DNA from: Amphirosellinia nigrospora
Taxonomy: Eukaryota > Ascomycota > Sordariomycetes > Xylariales > Xylariaceae
Direction: 5' to 3'
NCBI GenBank assembly: GCA_004123355.1
Contig: SCHM01000004.1
Span: 62,001 to 126,000, forward strand
DNA: 64,000 nucleotides
The stretch's first letter is position 1, and each line of letters begins with the position of its first letter. The position numbers and the translations under genes are program-made. The notes beneath the pieces were generated by a model, which saw only the letters and a list, made by a program, of their open reading frames with translations, had not been told where the DNA came from and ran no database searches. Positions 10,319 to 22,829 of the stretch are shown here, piece after piece.

Positions 10319-13300
10319 TAATAAGCAGGTCGAAAATAAAAAACAAAAAATAAAAGCTTAAAAAATATACTATATATTATAAATATTATAAATCTATAGG
10401 TTTTAGTAGCTTATTTGTAATAACTGTTATTTATAATGAATATAGTTGTAGTAAATATACCTGCCTTGCGCAAATATTTAAATAGCTGCTTATAACGTAA
10501 ACTTAAACTTTTTTTTTTTTTACTTTATTTATAGATTTTATATGTAATATATTATATATATTAAAGCTTTATTTTTTAAGTATATAAAGCGTAACTAATA
10601 GCTTTTTTTCGTTATAAAATATATAAATATATATATTATTAATCTAAATATTAAATTAATAGTTTTGTTTTTTTATTATAGTTATAAGTTTAGTTTGTTT
10701 ATAAAATTAGTATTTTATAATAAATTATAGTGTTTTTTTTAATAAATAGTTATTAAATTTTATTTTAATTATATTTGCTATATTTAATTAAAAAAAAAAA
10801 TACGCTTGCTAGCTTTATTTTAAAGCTTTAAGTATTTTTGTTTAATTATATTAACTTATTATAAAAAAAAGCTATATTAGCGTACTTTTTATCTATTATA
10901 AAAACTTACCGAAAAAATAAAAAACGGCTTCTTTAAAAATTATAGCAAGCTATAATTAATATTAGTAATTAATTCGGATTTACGCTTAATATATATATTA
11001 ATAAAATATAAATAGCTATTCGAAACTTAATTATTACGCTTTTATATACCGAAATAAAAAAAGCTATATAGTTATAACCGGCTAATAATTAAACTTTAAA
11101 TAATTATTTAAACTAAAAAAAAATAAATATAATTTAATATAACTTTTTTTTTATTTTATTTAGCTTATAGCTATTATTAAACTTAAAAAACTTAATATAG
11201 CAAGCAAGAAATAAAAATTATCCGACTATAACTAAAAACCACTTTTTTTGTAAAAAGTAAAAAAATAAAAATAATAAAAAACTTTGTTACGCGAACTATA
11301 GCCTTTTAGCACTAGGTCCGTACGTTTAAATATAAATATATAAAACGTAGCTTTATATTTTATACCTACGTAATAATACTATTTTAATAATTTAAAAAAA
11401 TTAATAAGTATTATTAAATAAATTAAAAAAAATATAAAAATTAAAATATAAATATTTAATTTAGTTATTTAACTATATTTAAAATTATAATTTAACGTTT
11501 ATATTTTATTTATATTTTATAATTAAAATAAACTAGCCGTTAATATATAAACTATATTAATATACTATACTTTATAGCTATATATTTTATATTATTAATA
11601 ATTTAAAAAAATAATAAGCATTACTAAATAAATTAAAAAAATTCTAATTATTAAAATATTTATTATTAGTTATAGTTTAATAGTTATAGCATATAGCTTA
11701 ACCTATAGCTAAGTAATAAGGCACCTAGTAACCATATAGCGTTATATTATAGCAGTAATATATAGCTTACTATAAAAAGCTAAACTTTTACTTTGGTTAA
11801 CTTTTATGTTCTTTTTACTTAAAAAAGCCCTAGCGTAATAAATAGTAGCTATTATTAGCTTAAGTTATAATTTTAGTTATATTATTATTATTAAAATTAA
11901 TATTCTTATATTTATTCGATTAATATATTTTTTAAATATTTACGTAATTAAAACTTGTTATAAATAAACAATCGCTAGATTACTTTTAATCTTAAAAACC
12001 TAGTTATCCTAGGCTAATTTAATATGCCGCTATTTTATAATTACGCTTATAAAAATATTAAAGGACTATATTTACGAATTTACTTATTATAATATACTTT
12101 AGTAGATTATATTCTAAATATAAATAGTAGGCGAATAAAAATAGCGAAATAAAACTAAAGCAGTATTAAATATAGTTTTATTTTTATAATACTTAATAAT
12201 ACTATTAAACGTATAAAAAAATTATAATAAAATTATTTAAAAATACCTTAATAGATTTTTAGACTTTTATAGTTACTATTAAACTATATAATATTTTAAA
12301 ACTTATATTTTAATTAAACTTTTATTTAACTAAAATATATAAAATATATAGTTATAATTTATTAAGATTTAATTTAAATAATATTAGTTTTCGAAATATT
12401 TAATAAAATTTATATATAAATTATTTTATTATACTTTAGGTCTTTTTTTCTTTTATAAGTTAGCTTTTAGTATTCGCACTTTTTTTATAAAACTAAAATT
12501 TTAAAACAATATTTTAATAATATTAATAAAAACTAATATATTAGTTAATACTTAATAAACGTTTAAGTTTGCTTAAATTTATTATAATAATAATTAAAAT
12601 AAACTTTAGTTATTATAAAGTAATAATTATTTTATTTTAAAATATTAAATTATAATAAATAATAAAACATATAAAAATTAATACAGCGCGTATTTTGCTA
12701 AGTTACGCTAAAAATATTAGCATTAATATATTAAGTTTTTTTAAAAATATAAATAAAACATTAGGACCGAACTATTATATTTAAAATTACTTTATAATAG
12801 CTTTATAAAAAGTTTCTTGCTTTACGATTTTTAATTTTACAAAAGTACGTATTCGTAATAATAAAGCGTAGAAAAATATCATATATAAAAAAAAAATCGT
12901 TTTATAACGAGCTATAAACTATACGTTAATAAAACTAAACGTTTAACTAAAAAACTTATTTTAACTATATAAGCGGATAAATACTAAAAGTAATATTTAT
13001 TTTTAATATTATAACTATTTAGCTTATATTTTTTATAGTATTAGATTTTTATTAAACTATATAAATATTAAGCTTAATTAATATATTTAATTTTTTTAAT
13101 ATAAAAATAAAGCTATACGCTTTTAATAGCTGTTAATAATTTCCTTATATTTATATTTTCGTTTTAAAAAACCTGGCTATAATAATAATAGTTTAAGCTA
13201 TAAAATATAAATATTAAAGTTTAGCAGATTTTTATATAAATATTAGCTATTAAATATAATATTAAAAATTATAAAAAGTTAAAAGTATAGCTAAATAACT

Positions 13301-13360
13301 TTATTAACGTTTATTAGAATATTTATAAACAATTTAAAAAGCTTACAGATATTATATATT

Positions 13361-13430
13361 TTTAAATAGGTTTATATTTGCTCCTATTAATAAACGGACT
13401 ATTATAAAGTCCTTTTTAGGCCTATTTAAA
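13361..13430. repeat. Nested inverted repeat
   Basis: The outer arms TTTAAATAGG (13361-13370) and CCTATTTAAA (13421-13430) are perfect reverse complements. Inside them GGACT (13396-13400) pairs with AGTCC (13408-13412) over a 7-base loop. A two-level perfect structure is less likely by chance than a single stem. It could be the end of a small inverted-repeat element. Confidence 0.55.
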
Positions 13431-14753
13431 TATAAAAAAAACTAGAAATATATATTTTAATATAACTTTTATTCATATAATATTAATAGTGCTTATATAC
13501 TTTAATATAATAATACCTAGGCCTATAAATATTAAATAAATAGCTAATATATAGGTTTAATTTATTTTAACTAGTACTATAAAAAAATAAAATACTTTAA
13601 TATTATTTAAAAAAATATAAAAATCTTACTAAAAACTTTTTATATTTAGCGACTAAAATATTATAACTACGCTTTACGTTATTATAAAGTTCGTTTTATG
13701 CTTAAAATAATTTAGAATTAGTATTTTTAATATACGGCTAAATATTTACCGCTTAATTACTAATACGTCGCTAAAATAAATATTAAAAAAATAAAAAACT
13801 TAATATATTATTTTACGAACTTCTAAATAAGTTAATAATATAACTTTTTTATAATAGTTTAAAAATAGCGCTTTTTATACTAATATATTATTTTAAAATC
13901 CTTTTTATTTTATAATAGTAGTTTATAAAGCTAAAAATTACTTTATAAAATAATAAAATATTTTAAAAAAATATAAAGCTTTTCGAATTAGCTTTTTTAC
14001 CTAAAGAATATTTTTTAACTTTAAATAACTATAATATATAAAACGCAAAATTTTTTAAAAAACTAAAAAAGAAAGCCCGAACTATATATAAAAAACTAGT
14101 AGTAAGATTTTAAAAAGCTCTTTAGGTTAGCTACTTATAATTATAAAGTTTAAAAAAACATTATAAAAAAATAAAACTCCCGGGACTAAAAAATCTAAAG
14201 TATAAAAATTATTAAGCATTATTAAACAATATTTTTAACGCTAAAGTTATAGCTATAAAAATATATCTTATTTTACGTATTAAAACATAAGCTAGTTATA
14301 AAGTTTATAATTACTATTTAATAGTCCTAACTTTAGTCCGGTTTATTAGCTAGTTATTTTATCCTAAGAGTATTTAAACCTTAGTATTATTAAATAGTAT
14401 ATTATGCTTAGCTTAAAATAGCGCTAACCTTTTTTTAACCTTAATATTTAATAACGTTTATTATAAAAGCTATACGAAAATATTTACAAATAACAACCCT
14501 TTAAACTTAAGCTTTATTAACAGTTTATTTAAATAATTAGTAGAATTTTTTAACTATATAGCTAAAAAAAATTATTTAAAATAGTATATTTAAAAACTAA
14601 TATTTAATAATTCTTTAAAAAAACATAATTATATTTTAATTTTTTATTTAATATAAATAATTATTTTAAACCTTATTTATATTAAAAGTAATAAAACTTA
14701 TATATATAATATAATAATAAATTATATTAAATTAAAATAACTAAAAAATAAAT

Positions 14754-14773
14754 CCGAGTTTAAAAAAACTCGG
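14754..14773. repeat. 8-bp hairpin CCGAGTTT/AAACTCGG
   Basis: Perfect 8-bp stem with a loop of four A. The G+C-rich half of the stem stands out from its surroundings. It is not followed by a T run, so a bacterial-type terminator is not implied and would be out of place here. Confidence 0.55.
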
Positions 14774-15266
14774 GAATATATATAATATATATATATATAA
14801 ATAAGTAAAATATATTACTTTCTATTTAATTTAATAATTTAAAAAGCTAGCTTAAAAGTTTACGTAAACTATAAAATATAAGTTATAATATAAACTTAAA
14901 TAGCTAAATAAAAACTAAGTTTTTAAAAAGCTTTAAAAATAAAAAATAATATAAACCTAAATAACGCGGTACTTTATAACGCGTATTATATTACCTAAAA
15001 CAACTATATATTTATTATTATATTTAGTAATTCTATAAACTTATTACTTAAGCTTTATAAATAATATTAATTCTTATATTTAATAATAATATTAAGTAGT
15101 TTAATAGTAAAGTTTGCCTTTTAAAACTATTAAAACTATAGTTTAAATATAGTTTTAATTAAATTTTATTTTAAAAATAAACTTTTTTAACCTAAAAAAA
15201 AGCAGCTATAAATAAAGCAAAATTATCTTAAACAAAATAATACTAGATTATAACCGCAAAAAAATA

Positions 15267-15287
15267 CCCGCTTAATATAAAAGCGGG
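15267..15287. repeat. 7-bp hairpin CCCGCTT/AAGCGGG
   Basis: A perfect 7-bp stem encloses the loop AATATAA. It is one of the few places with three consecutive C or G in this part of the window. The function is unknown. Confidence 0.5.
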
Positions 15288-18200
15288 CGTATAATAACTT
15301 AAAAATTTAGAAAATACTTAAAATAAAACGTATAATTTTTTTAGAATTTTTTTAAAGGTTATTTTTTTTTTTTATTTTTATTTTTTTCGTTTTTTTATTT
15401 ATATTTTTTCGTTTACTATTATTAATATTTTAAATTATTAATTAAACTAATAGCTTTAATATATATAGGCATTATAATATAATTATATAAATTATTTTTT
15501 AAAAATAAACTAATTATTTTAAAACGTTATTAATAGTTTTTATGCATTAAAAATTAAAGCTTATAATATTTTTTTAATCGAGCTATTAAACTTTTTTTGT
15601 TTAGAACTTAGGTATAAAAACGCAGGTTTTTCTATATTTTGTTTTGTTCGCTAAAATATTTTTTTTAATAAAAGTCGGTCTATATATTAAATAGCTATTA
15701 AAATACTCGGTATTAGTTATTATTATTTAAAGTTAATTTATATAATTTTTAGAAGCTTTTGCCCTATAAAAAAAACTTAATGCTTTAAAAATTACTAAAA
15801 TAAAATATATTAAAAAGAATTACGTACTAGTATAAATATTAAGTTTTTTAAATTAGGGTTAAAATTTAAGAATAAATTAATATTATTTTAAAGTAAAATT
15901 ATATTTATTGTTGTTTTAATTTTATTAAATATTATATAATTATTTTTCGATTTAATAGTTTATTAATAAATATTAAATTTATTATTTTTTATAAATTATT
16001 AATTAGTTAATATAACTTTTAACTATTATATATATTTATTTAAAAAACGTTATAAATGTTTTTTTTAATTATTATTAAAGTTTATTTTTAGTCCTTTTAT
16101 ATAAGGCTAAATTGATTAATTTTAATAGTAGTACTAAACGGTTTATTAATAATAATAATTAATAACTATAATATTATATATAAAGCAGAGTATAAAAATA
16201 TTTAACGTTTAGGAAGTTCTTTTAAATCTTTATTTTTTATTATAATATTTCGAGCTACGATATTTTAATAATATAGCTTATTAAGCTATTTGTCCGGCTA
16301 AATTTTTTTAGTACTAAAAGCGAATTTATAAATAATTATAAAAAGTAAACTATTTTAATATAAGCTTATATTATTAGTTTTAATTAGTAAACTTTTTTAT
16401 AACTATTTAATAAAGTTTTAAAATATATATATTATAATAAAAATAAAAACTTTAAACTAAACAATTAAATAATATAAAAATTTTGCCGTAAATAGCTTTA
16501 TATATATAAACCTTACGTTCGAACTTTATTATATTTTTATTTTTTAAATATTTTAATAATAACGCCGGGCTTTTTAAATATAATTATTTTAAAGTCCTAA
16601 AAATCGTATTAAGTAAAGTTTTAAAAACTTTAAGTTTAAATATTATTAATAAATTAGTAGTAATAAAATTATCGCAAAATATAAAAGCTATATAATATAA
16701 AAGCTTTTATATAGTTATTATTTAAAACTTAATTAAAAATATTCTTATATTTATATAAATATATAAAAAGTAATAAAAAATATTACTTTTAAAATCTTTA
16801 TTTTTATTAATAAATCTTTAACGTTTATAGTATTTAAATTAGTTTTTTAAGCATTATTTTTTTCGATTAACCAGTAATAAAAATTTATTTTTACAATAAT
16901 ATCGTTATTTTAAAATACTTATTTTTAAATTTATTCGAACTTTATAGTTATAAAGATAAAAAACTTTTTTTATTTAGTATATAATAATATTAGCATTTTT
17001 AAATAAATCTAACTATTATAATATAATACGCTAGATTTTAAAAAAGTTGCTTTATAGCTTAAAATAGTATAGTTAAAGGTTTAATAAGCTAAAAAACGCA
17101 ATATTAATCTATAAAACCGGCCGTTTATAAGATTTTAGTTTTTAATAAAGTTTTATTATTCGGAGATTATTTTAACGTTTTTAATTTAATAAAAATAAAA
17201 TCTTTAATTTTTATTTTATATAATATAAAAAGTTTAAAAAATAATAAACTTTTATATCTATTAAGTAATAGCTATTATTTATTTTTAAAGTTTTATTCTT
17301 TTAGCTAAGTTTTTTATATTTAGTATAAATATTTTAAAAAAAGTAAATAAATAGTTATTTAAAGTTTAAAAAGTATAAAAATATAATTATATATTATAAT
17401 TTTTTAACGTAAAGTTAAATAAATAAGCTAGTTTAATTATTTATAAAAATATAGTATTAAATATTTACTTATTATAATAAATAAAAAACGATTAATATTA
17501 TATTATTGAAATATTATTTGTTAGCTTAAATCCGGGAAATTTTTTATAAAAATAAGCTACTTTAAATATTTAATTTTTTTTCTTTTATATTTTTCGAAAA
17601 ACATTTATAATTATAATCTAAATTCTAACTTAAATTAATATATTAGTTTATATTTAATTATATAAAAATTAAAATAAACTATAAAAATAAACTAAATAAT
17701 AAATAAATATAGCTTTTAATAAATATTAAATAACTTGTTTATAACTAGAATAATTAAAACTTTACCGATTAAACAAGAAAGTTTAATATTATACTAATAA
17801 ATATTAAAAATAAAAATATAAAAAATTACTAATAATAAATTAAAAATATTAAAATTAAAACAATTTATAATATTTATTTTAAATTTTATTTAATTTATTA
17901 TAATAATATATATAACATGTTATAATAAGTTTAATAATAATATAATATTTATAATATAATTTATTATAGCTAATTATAAAACTAATATATTTATTATATT
18001 TAAGCTTACAAGCTAATTATATAATTAATATAATTATAAATATAATTATAATAAATTAATTTATATTTTAACATATTTATGGTAAATAGAAAAGAATATT
18101 TATTTTGACTTATAAACAAGCTATAAATATAAAATCGCGATATTTGCGCTATATTAAAACTAACTATATTTAAGTTTTATTAAATATATAAAAGTTATAA

Positions 18201-18794
18201 AATAATAAACAAAACTTAAATATTAACTTATAATTTTAAATATAACCGAATAATTAAATATATATTTATAATTTAATATTTATATTTTTTATAATTTATT
18301 TGGTAATATTATTAGTTTTTTTAAATTATTAAAATAAAGTTATATTATAGATTAATAGTTTATAGTGAGCCCTAAAGACTAAGGCTTGCTTTAACTATAG
18401 TCCGAATAATTATTTATTATATATAAGATTATAATATATTTATTTTATATATAAAATTTATACTTAAAATTATTTAAATATATTTTATAAGTTTTTTTAA
18501 AAAATACATTAGTTTATTTCTTATGCTAGATTATATTTATAAATATATAATAAGTATTATATAAGTATAAATGTAAGGTAATATTATTATGTTTTATATT
18601 AATATTTAAATTATTTAGTTATAAAATAATAAATATAAATAATATAATTAAAAGTATAGTTATAATAATGAATTAGCTTATAGTAACTAGGATTATAAGA
18701 AAAGAAATAATTTGTAAATTATTATTTAATTAAAGTTTTAATTATATAATAATAAAAAGAATCTGTTATAACTAGCGCTAGTAAAAAATAAAAG

Positions 18795-18850
18795 TAGCTA
18801 ATAGCTAGTAAATAGCTAACAAGTAGCTAAATAGCTAATAACTAGTAATA
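18795..18850. repeat. Short TAGCTA-type tandem repeat
   Basis: Repeated words of 8-10 bases built on TAGCTAATA/TAGCTAGTAA, about six units with irregular spacing. Units differ by A/G and small indels. Simple minisatellite. Confidence 0.65.
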
Positions 18851-19844
18851 ATTAATATAATAAAAAAATAAGCTTTTATTTATATATTAATTATTTAGAT
18901 TAAATAATAAATCTTTTAAAAAATATATAATAAAATCTTAAAATTTAAAAACTTTACGTTATATATATTAAGTATAAAAATAAAATACTAAAAAATTTTA
19001 GTATTTTTATATAATATTTTTTGCTTTAATTATTTTACCTTTTTTTTTACTTTTTAGGCTTAACTTATTTATATATTTTTATCCTTATTTTAATAATAAA
19101 AATATTATTAAACTATATATCAGCTATTTTATTATATAGTATATTATTTAATAAAGCTTATTTTTTACTTTAGCTAATAATACCGCGAAATATTTATTTT
19201 TCTTTTTTTTTAAACTATTTATATTATATTAAACTAATTTTAATTTATACTTTGTTTTTTTTTTAAATACGTTAAAAACGTTTTTTTTTTATCGATAAAC
19301 ATTTTTACTAACGTTTTTTATTTTAAAAACAATAATTTTATTTAAGTTACAATCCTAAATTAAAATAGTTTTTTTATTTTTTAATTATTTATAATTATAA
19401 TTAAAGTATTAAATATATTTTTTTATAAATCTTTTATAATTAGCCTATTAAAAAACTAAATAGCTTTATTTATATTTATTTATTATATTTCGGAGCGGTT
19501 ATAAATTAAATATATATTTTTAGTTTCGAACATTAAATATATATAAATCTTAATTTAATCGGTTTTATTAATTATAAAAAAATAATTTAAAAATAAATAT
19601 ATAAATATCGTATAAAATTAACCGTTTAAATAATAATAAAACAAAATATTATTTTATAACTAAAATTTTAAGCTAGCTTATAAAATAATCTATAAAAAGC
19701 TTATAAATTAGCTAATAAAATAATACGTTATATTATATAAAATAGCTACTAAAAAATTAATAAAATAAAAAATAAATACGCTAATATATATATTATTATA
19801 TTTAATCGTAAATATATTATTAAATTAAATAATAAACTAGCTAA

Positions 19845-19930
19845 TAAATTAACGCACAAATTAACGCGCGGATTAACGCGCGGATTAACGCGTAAATTAA
19901 TACGTGGACTAGCGTATAAACTAGTGTATA
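19845..19930. repeat. 12-13 bp minisatellite, left of the retrotransposon
   Basis: Consecutive units of the type AAATTAACGCGC / GGATTAACGCGC / GGACTAGCGTAT / AAACTAGTGTAT. CpG survives in most units. The last units resemble the ACTAGCGCATAA units to the right of the retrotransposon (25662-25706), so the element seems to have inserted within, or at the edge of, such an array. Reading the array on the minus strand gives a spurious repeated peptide, which is not a gene. Confidence 0.75.
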
Positions 19931-19936
19931 TATACA

Positions 19937-20140
19937 TGCTTATCAACTTATATTAAATAACTTATAAGGCTTTTACTATTGCGGTTTAAGCTATATAAAT
20001 CAAGTCTTAATATACTAGGTTGGTTAATTAAATAAAAGGCTAAGTCTAGTTTTTATAATAGGCTAAATACTTATAGTTATAAAGTAAGGCTGGCTTATAA
20101 TGCTTGCTAAGGCTTTACTAATTATTACTTTAAAGCTATA
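19937..20140 (-). repeat. LTR, 3' copy of the minus-strand element
   Basis: On the plus strand it begins TGCTTATCAAC and ends AAGCTATA. The equivalent right-hand copy ends AAGCCACA, so the canonical terminal CA has become TA here, as CpA mutation predicts. It holds the block TTAGGTTGGTTAATTAAAT-like sequence shared with both other LTRs. It lies immediately inside the minisatellite at 19845-19930. Confidence 0.88.
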
Positions 20141-20155
20141 ACCACTTTTTTCTTT
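20141..20155 (-). other. Polypurine tract
   Basis: On the minus strand this reads AAAGAAAAAAGTGGT, ending exactly where the left LTR starts. LTR retrotransposons prime plus-strand DNA synthesis from such a tract next to the 3' LTR, so this fixes the element's direction. No primer-binding site complementary to a tRNA 3' end could be recognised beside the right LTR, presumably because of mutation. Confidence 0.7.
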
Positions 20156-21789
20156 AAATAACTATTTTTAGTTATTTATTTTAACTAGTATTTTTATAAT
20201 AAAATATTTATAATCTAACTATTTTATTATTGCCTTTAAACACTTTTAATTGTTCTTTAGTATTGTTTAACTAGCGTATTATAAGCTTTATATAAATAGC
20301 CATTATTATTATATACAAAAACAAATTAGTTCTATTATATTTGCTTAATAGTTAAATTCTATTAAAGCTTTATAGCCTATATATATTGCCGTAATAATAA
20401 CTCGTTATAACCCATAGTCTATTATAAAAAGGTTTTATTTTATTATTACGCTAGCATACTTATAATACTTAGTCTCCGGGTATATATATTTAGATTAATC
20501 TTTTTTTTTTTATAAATAAGCTTTAATCTAGTTTTTAAAAGCTTTTAAATTATTAAAGTAATTTTTTATTATAAATATTTTATAATTCTTTATTAAACTT
20601 TATTAAAATTTAACTTTTTTTCCTTCGGTTAAGTTTTTTATATATTTAAAAACTTTAATAAATAACTACTATTAAAAAATTAAATATTAAATAAAAAAAA
20701 TAGCTATTATAACTACTTAGCTTTAATGTTTAATTATAAATATTTATAGCTACTTATAACAAAGTAGCTATATTAAGGTATTTATATGTTAAACCTTTTT
20801 ATAATAATTTACTTAAGGTTTTTGTTTATTTTTTTATTTTATTATTATTTTTAGGTTTTTTAAGTATAATAAGCTTAACTATAAATCCTTTGCTTTAATA
20901 CTACTAAATTATTTCATTACTTACGAACGCGCTTCTATTATTACTAACCTATTCCCTTAAATACTTAAAAGTTTCCTTAATCTTAATAATTAATAATATT
21001 GTATTTAAAAATAATATATCGAGTATTATAACTATATTTATTTATATTATAATATATTTTATATATATTAATATTTTTAGTTATACTATAAATATATAGT
21101 TTATTACTTAACGTATTAATAGTAATAGTGGTATTATAAGTTATAAGTTTAGCAATATTATTAATAATAGCTTATTAACTAATATTGCTTATATTTTACT
21201 ATAGCTTATTATACTATTAGCGTAATTTTTAGGTGTTAATATTATTTATTAATTTCGCGTATTAAAGTGCTAACTATAGCATGCTTTAAATTAACGTATA
21301 TATTTTTAACTTTCTATAATAATTCTAGTATTTTAAAGATCTTTAAAAGCGCTACCGCTTAATATACTATTCTTATAAAGTATAAAAAGTCTCCAAAAGT
21401 CCGTTAATACTAAGCTATTTTATATAATTTTCCTTTATATATAATAAATGCTTAAATACCCATTAAACCTTTAAATTTAATAATAACTCGCTATTAAACT
21501 TTAAAAACTTAAATATAGCTTATAAGTTATATAATTTAATTATTATAGCAGTTTAACTAACTACTTTTCTATATTTAATAATATTTACGTTTTAAGGTTA
21601 TATTTTATTATTAAAAAAATCGTTTTAAAAGGTTTTAATAGCTAATTAGCTAGCACGTTTAATTTGCCTATATAATATATAATTCGTACACTATAATGCT
21701 TAATAGCATTTAAAAATCGAACTATTTATATTAGTTATTTTAATTTACTCTTTATTATAAATAATAATTTATAGTTAATATATATAGTT
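20156..21789 (-). pseudogene. Expected integrase interval, not resolved
   Basis: This 1.6 kb lies downstream of RNase H on the minus strand, before the polypurine tract, where a Ty3/gypsy integrase (H-H-C-C finger and D-D-E core) belongs. Some stretches read with few stops, notably 21361-21480, but I could not line up the finger or the catalytic triad convincingly. Assignment is by position only. Confidence 0.4.
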
Positions 21790-22350
21790 ATTTTTCTTCT
21801 TTTTACCTAGTGCTTTTAATATTATAATACTAATATAATAGCTAAAAACTTTTATTCTTATACTAAATAACGCGTTTAATAATTACCTAGCTTTTTAAAA
21901 AAATATATACTAAATAAAATACTATTTTCTTTTTATAAAAATATAGCTATATTAAATATACCCCAACATATAATTAGCTAAAATCTATATCTTTATAAAA
22001 AACAACTTTTAGTTAAATGTTTAATTATTAATATTATAATTATTATATTTTTAATCGTTTGCCAAGCTTTTTAAGCTTTATATTTAATATAATTAATTAG
22101 TTTTTTAGTCTTTTATTAATACTATAAATATACTACAATTAACGAATACTTATTAATTAAATGCTTAAAATAACTTATTATATTTGTAAATCCGCGTACT
22201 TTAATAGTTATTCTTAATATTAATTTATTTTTTATTATAGCTACTTTGCTAAGTTTACTTTAATTTTTTCTTAAAATATATAAAATCCTAAAAATATATT
22301 TTAGTTAACAAATATTAAGGTTTTCGCAAGGTTAATCATTATACTATATT
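21790..22350 (-). pseudogene. RNase H and RT C-terminal fossil of gypsy pol
   Basis: Reading minus-strand frames through stops, about 22135-22215 gives IKVRGFTNIISYFKHLINKY. This matches the family pattern in which a conserved R-G-F is followed by Y-x-R/K-x-F-I at the end of the RT/connection region. Further on, 21810-21893 reads KLGNY*TRYLV*E*KFLAII. This fits the RNase H signature of a serine/aromatic-K-L block, then E-x-x-Y, then E-K/Q-E-L-L-A-I. Every interrupting stop is a TAA or TAG that a single C to T or G to A change explains. The order RT then RNase H is right for gypsy elements. The piece is dead; identification rests on motif spacing rather than a database search. Confidence 0.75.
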
Positions 22351-22384
22351 ATATTAGTTATTCGAATAACATATAACATTATTA

Positions 22385-22812
22385 ATATAGTTTTTCCTTC
22401 GTTTTTTTTTAAATATAAATATTATTAAATAAGCTTATTAGCCATTCTTTAAAAAATTCTACGATCTTTTTTATTAAGGCTTAAAAAATAGCTAGTATAT
22501 TATAAAGTCCGAAAAATATAACTAGCTATTTATATATCTTAAAAAGTATTATAAATATTATTTCTCATAATAAAAGCTATATATTCTTATATACTAATAT
22601 TTATTTTTAAGATCTATAAAAATATATTACTTATAATTTATAGCCTTTTATATTTAGTCCGTAGCGTTTAATAATAAGTAAGCTTGCTTTTTTATAACTT
22701 TATTTAATTCCTTATAATTGCAGCAAAATCGCTATATAATATTTTCTTAGTTATTAAGGTTAAGTTTAATAGTTTCGCCAAATTACTTTTTTAGGGTTAA
22801 TAATACTAGCGC
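22385..22812 (-). pseudogene. Reverse transcriptase fossil (Ty3/gypsy)
   Basis: Several RT landmarks appear in the correct order on the minus strand. 22702-22731 reads RFCCNYKELN, corresponding to the C-V-D-Y-R-x-L-N block. 22582-22626 reads YIFIDLKNKY*YIRI, the F-x-K-I-D-L-x-x-A-Y-x-x-I-R-I block. 22472-22534 reads YK*LVIFFGLYNILAIF*AL, corresponding to the V-M-P-F-G-L-x-N-A-P-A-x-F-Q block. 22385-22425 holds NIYI*KKNEGK, where the D-D-I-L-I-Y-S region is expected; both catalytic aspartates are lost there. The first two blocks share a frame and the third is in another, so at least one indel lies between about 22534 and 22582. The family assignment is established knowledge of gypsy RTs; the motif reading is direct. 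The gene is not functional. Confidence 0.85.
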
Positions 22813-22829
22813 GCCTTATAATCTTATAC

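Larger units (their letters stand above)
10319..19844. other. Decayed sequence, no recognisable gene
   Basis: Long eroded stretch without an open frame. 10320-10500 keeps some TG/CA words (GCAGGTCG at about 10324 and ACCTGC at about 10459 are mutually inverted). 11690-11850 and 14320-14480 retain slightly more G+C, yet no protein motif could be read through the stops. Structured spots (13361, 14754, 15267, 18795) are listed separately. The remainder is probably dead transposon sequence. Confidence 0.55.

Noticed and set aside
14754-15287. Bacterial-type intrinsic terminators
   Set aside because: The stems lack a following T run and no gene precedes them. The organism is inferred to be eukaryotic.
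19749-19946. 65-codon minus-strand open frame
   Set aside because: It runs through the ACGCG-type minisatellite and the edge of the left LTR. The peptide repeat simply mirrors the DNA repeat.
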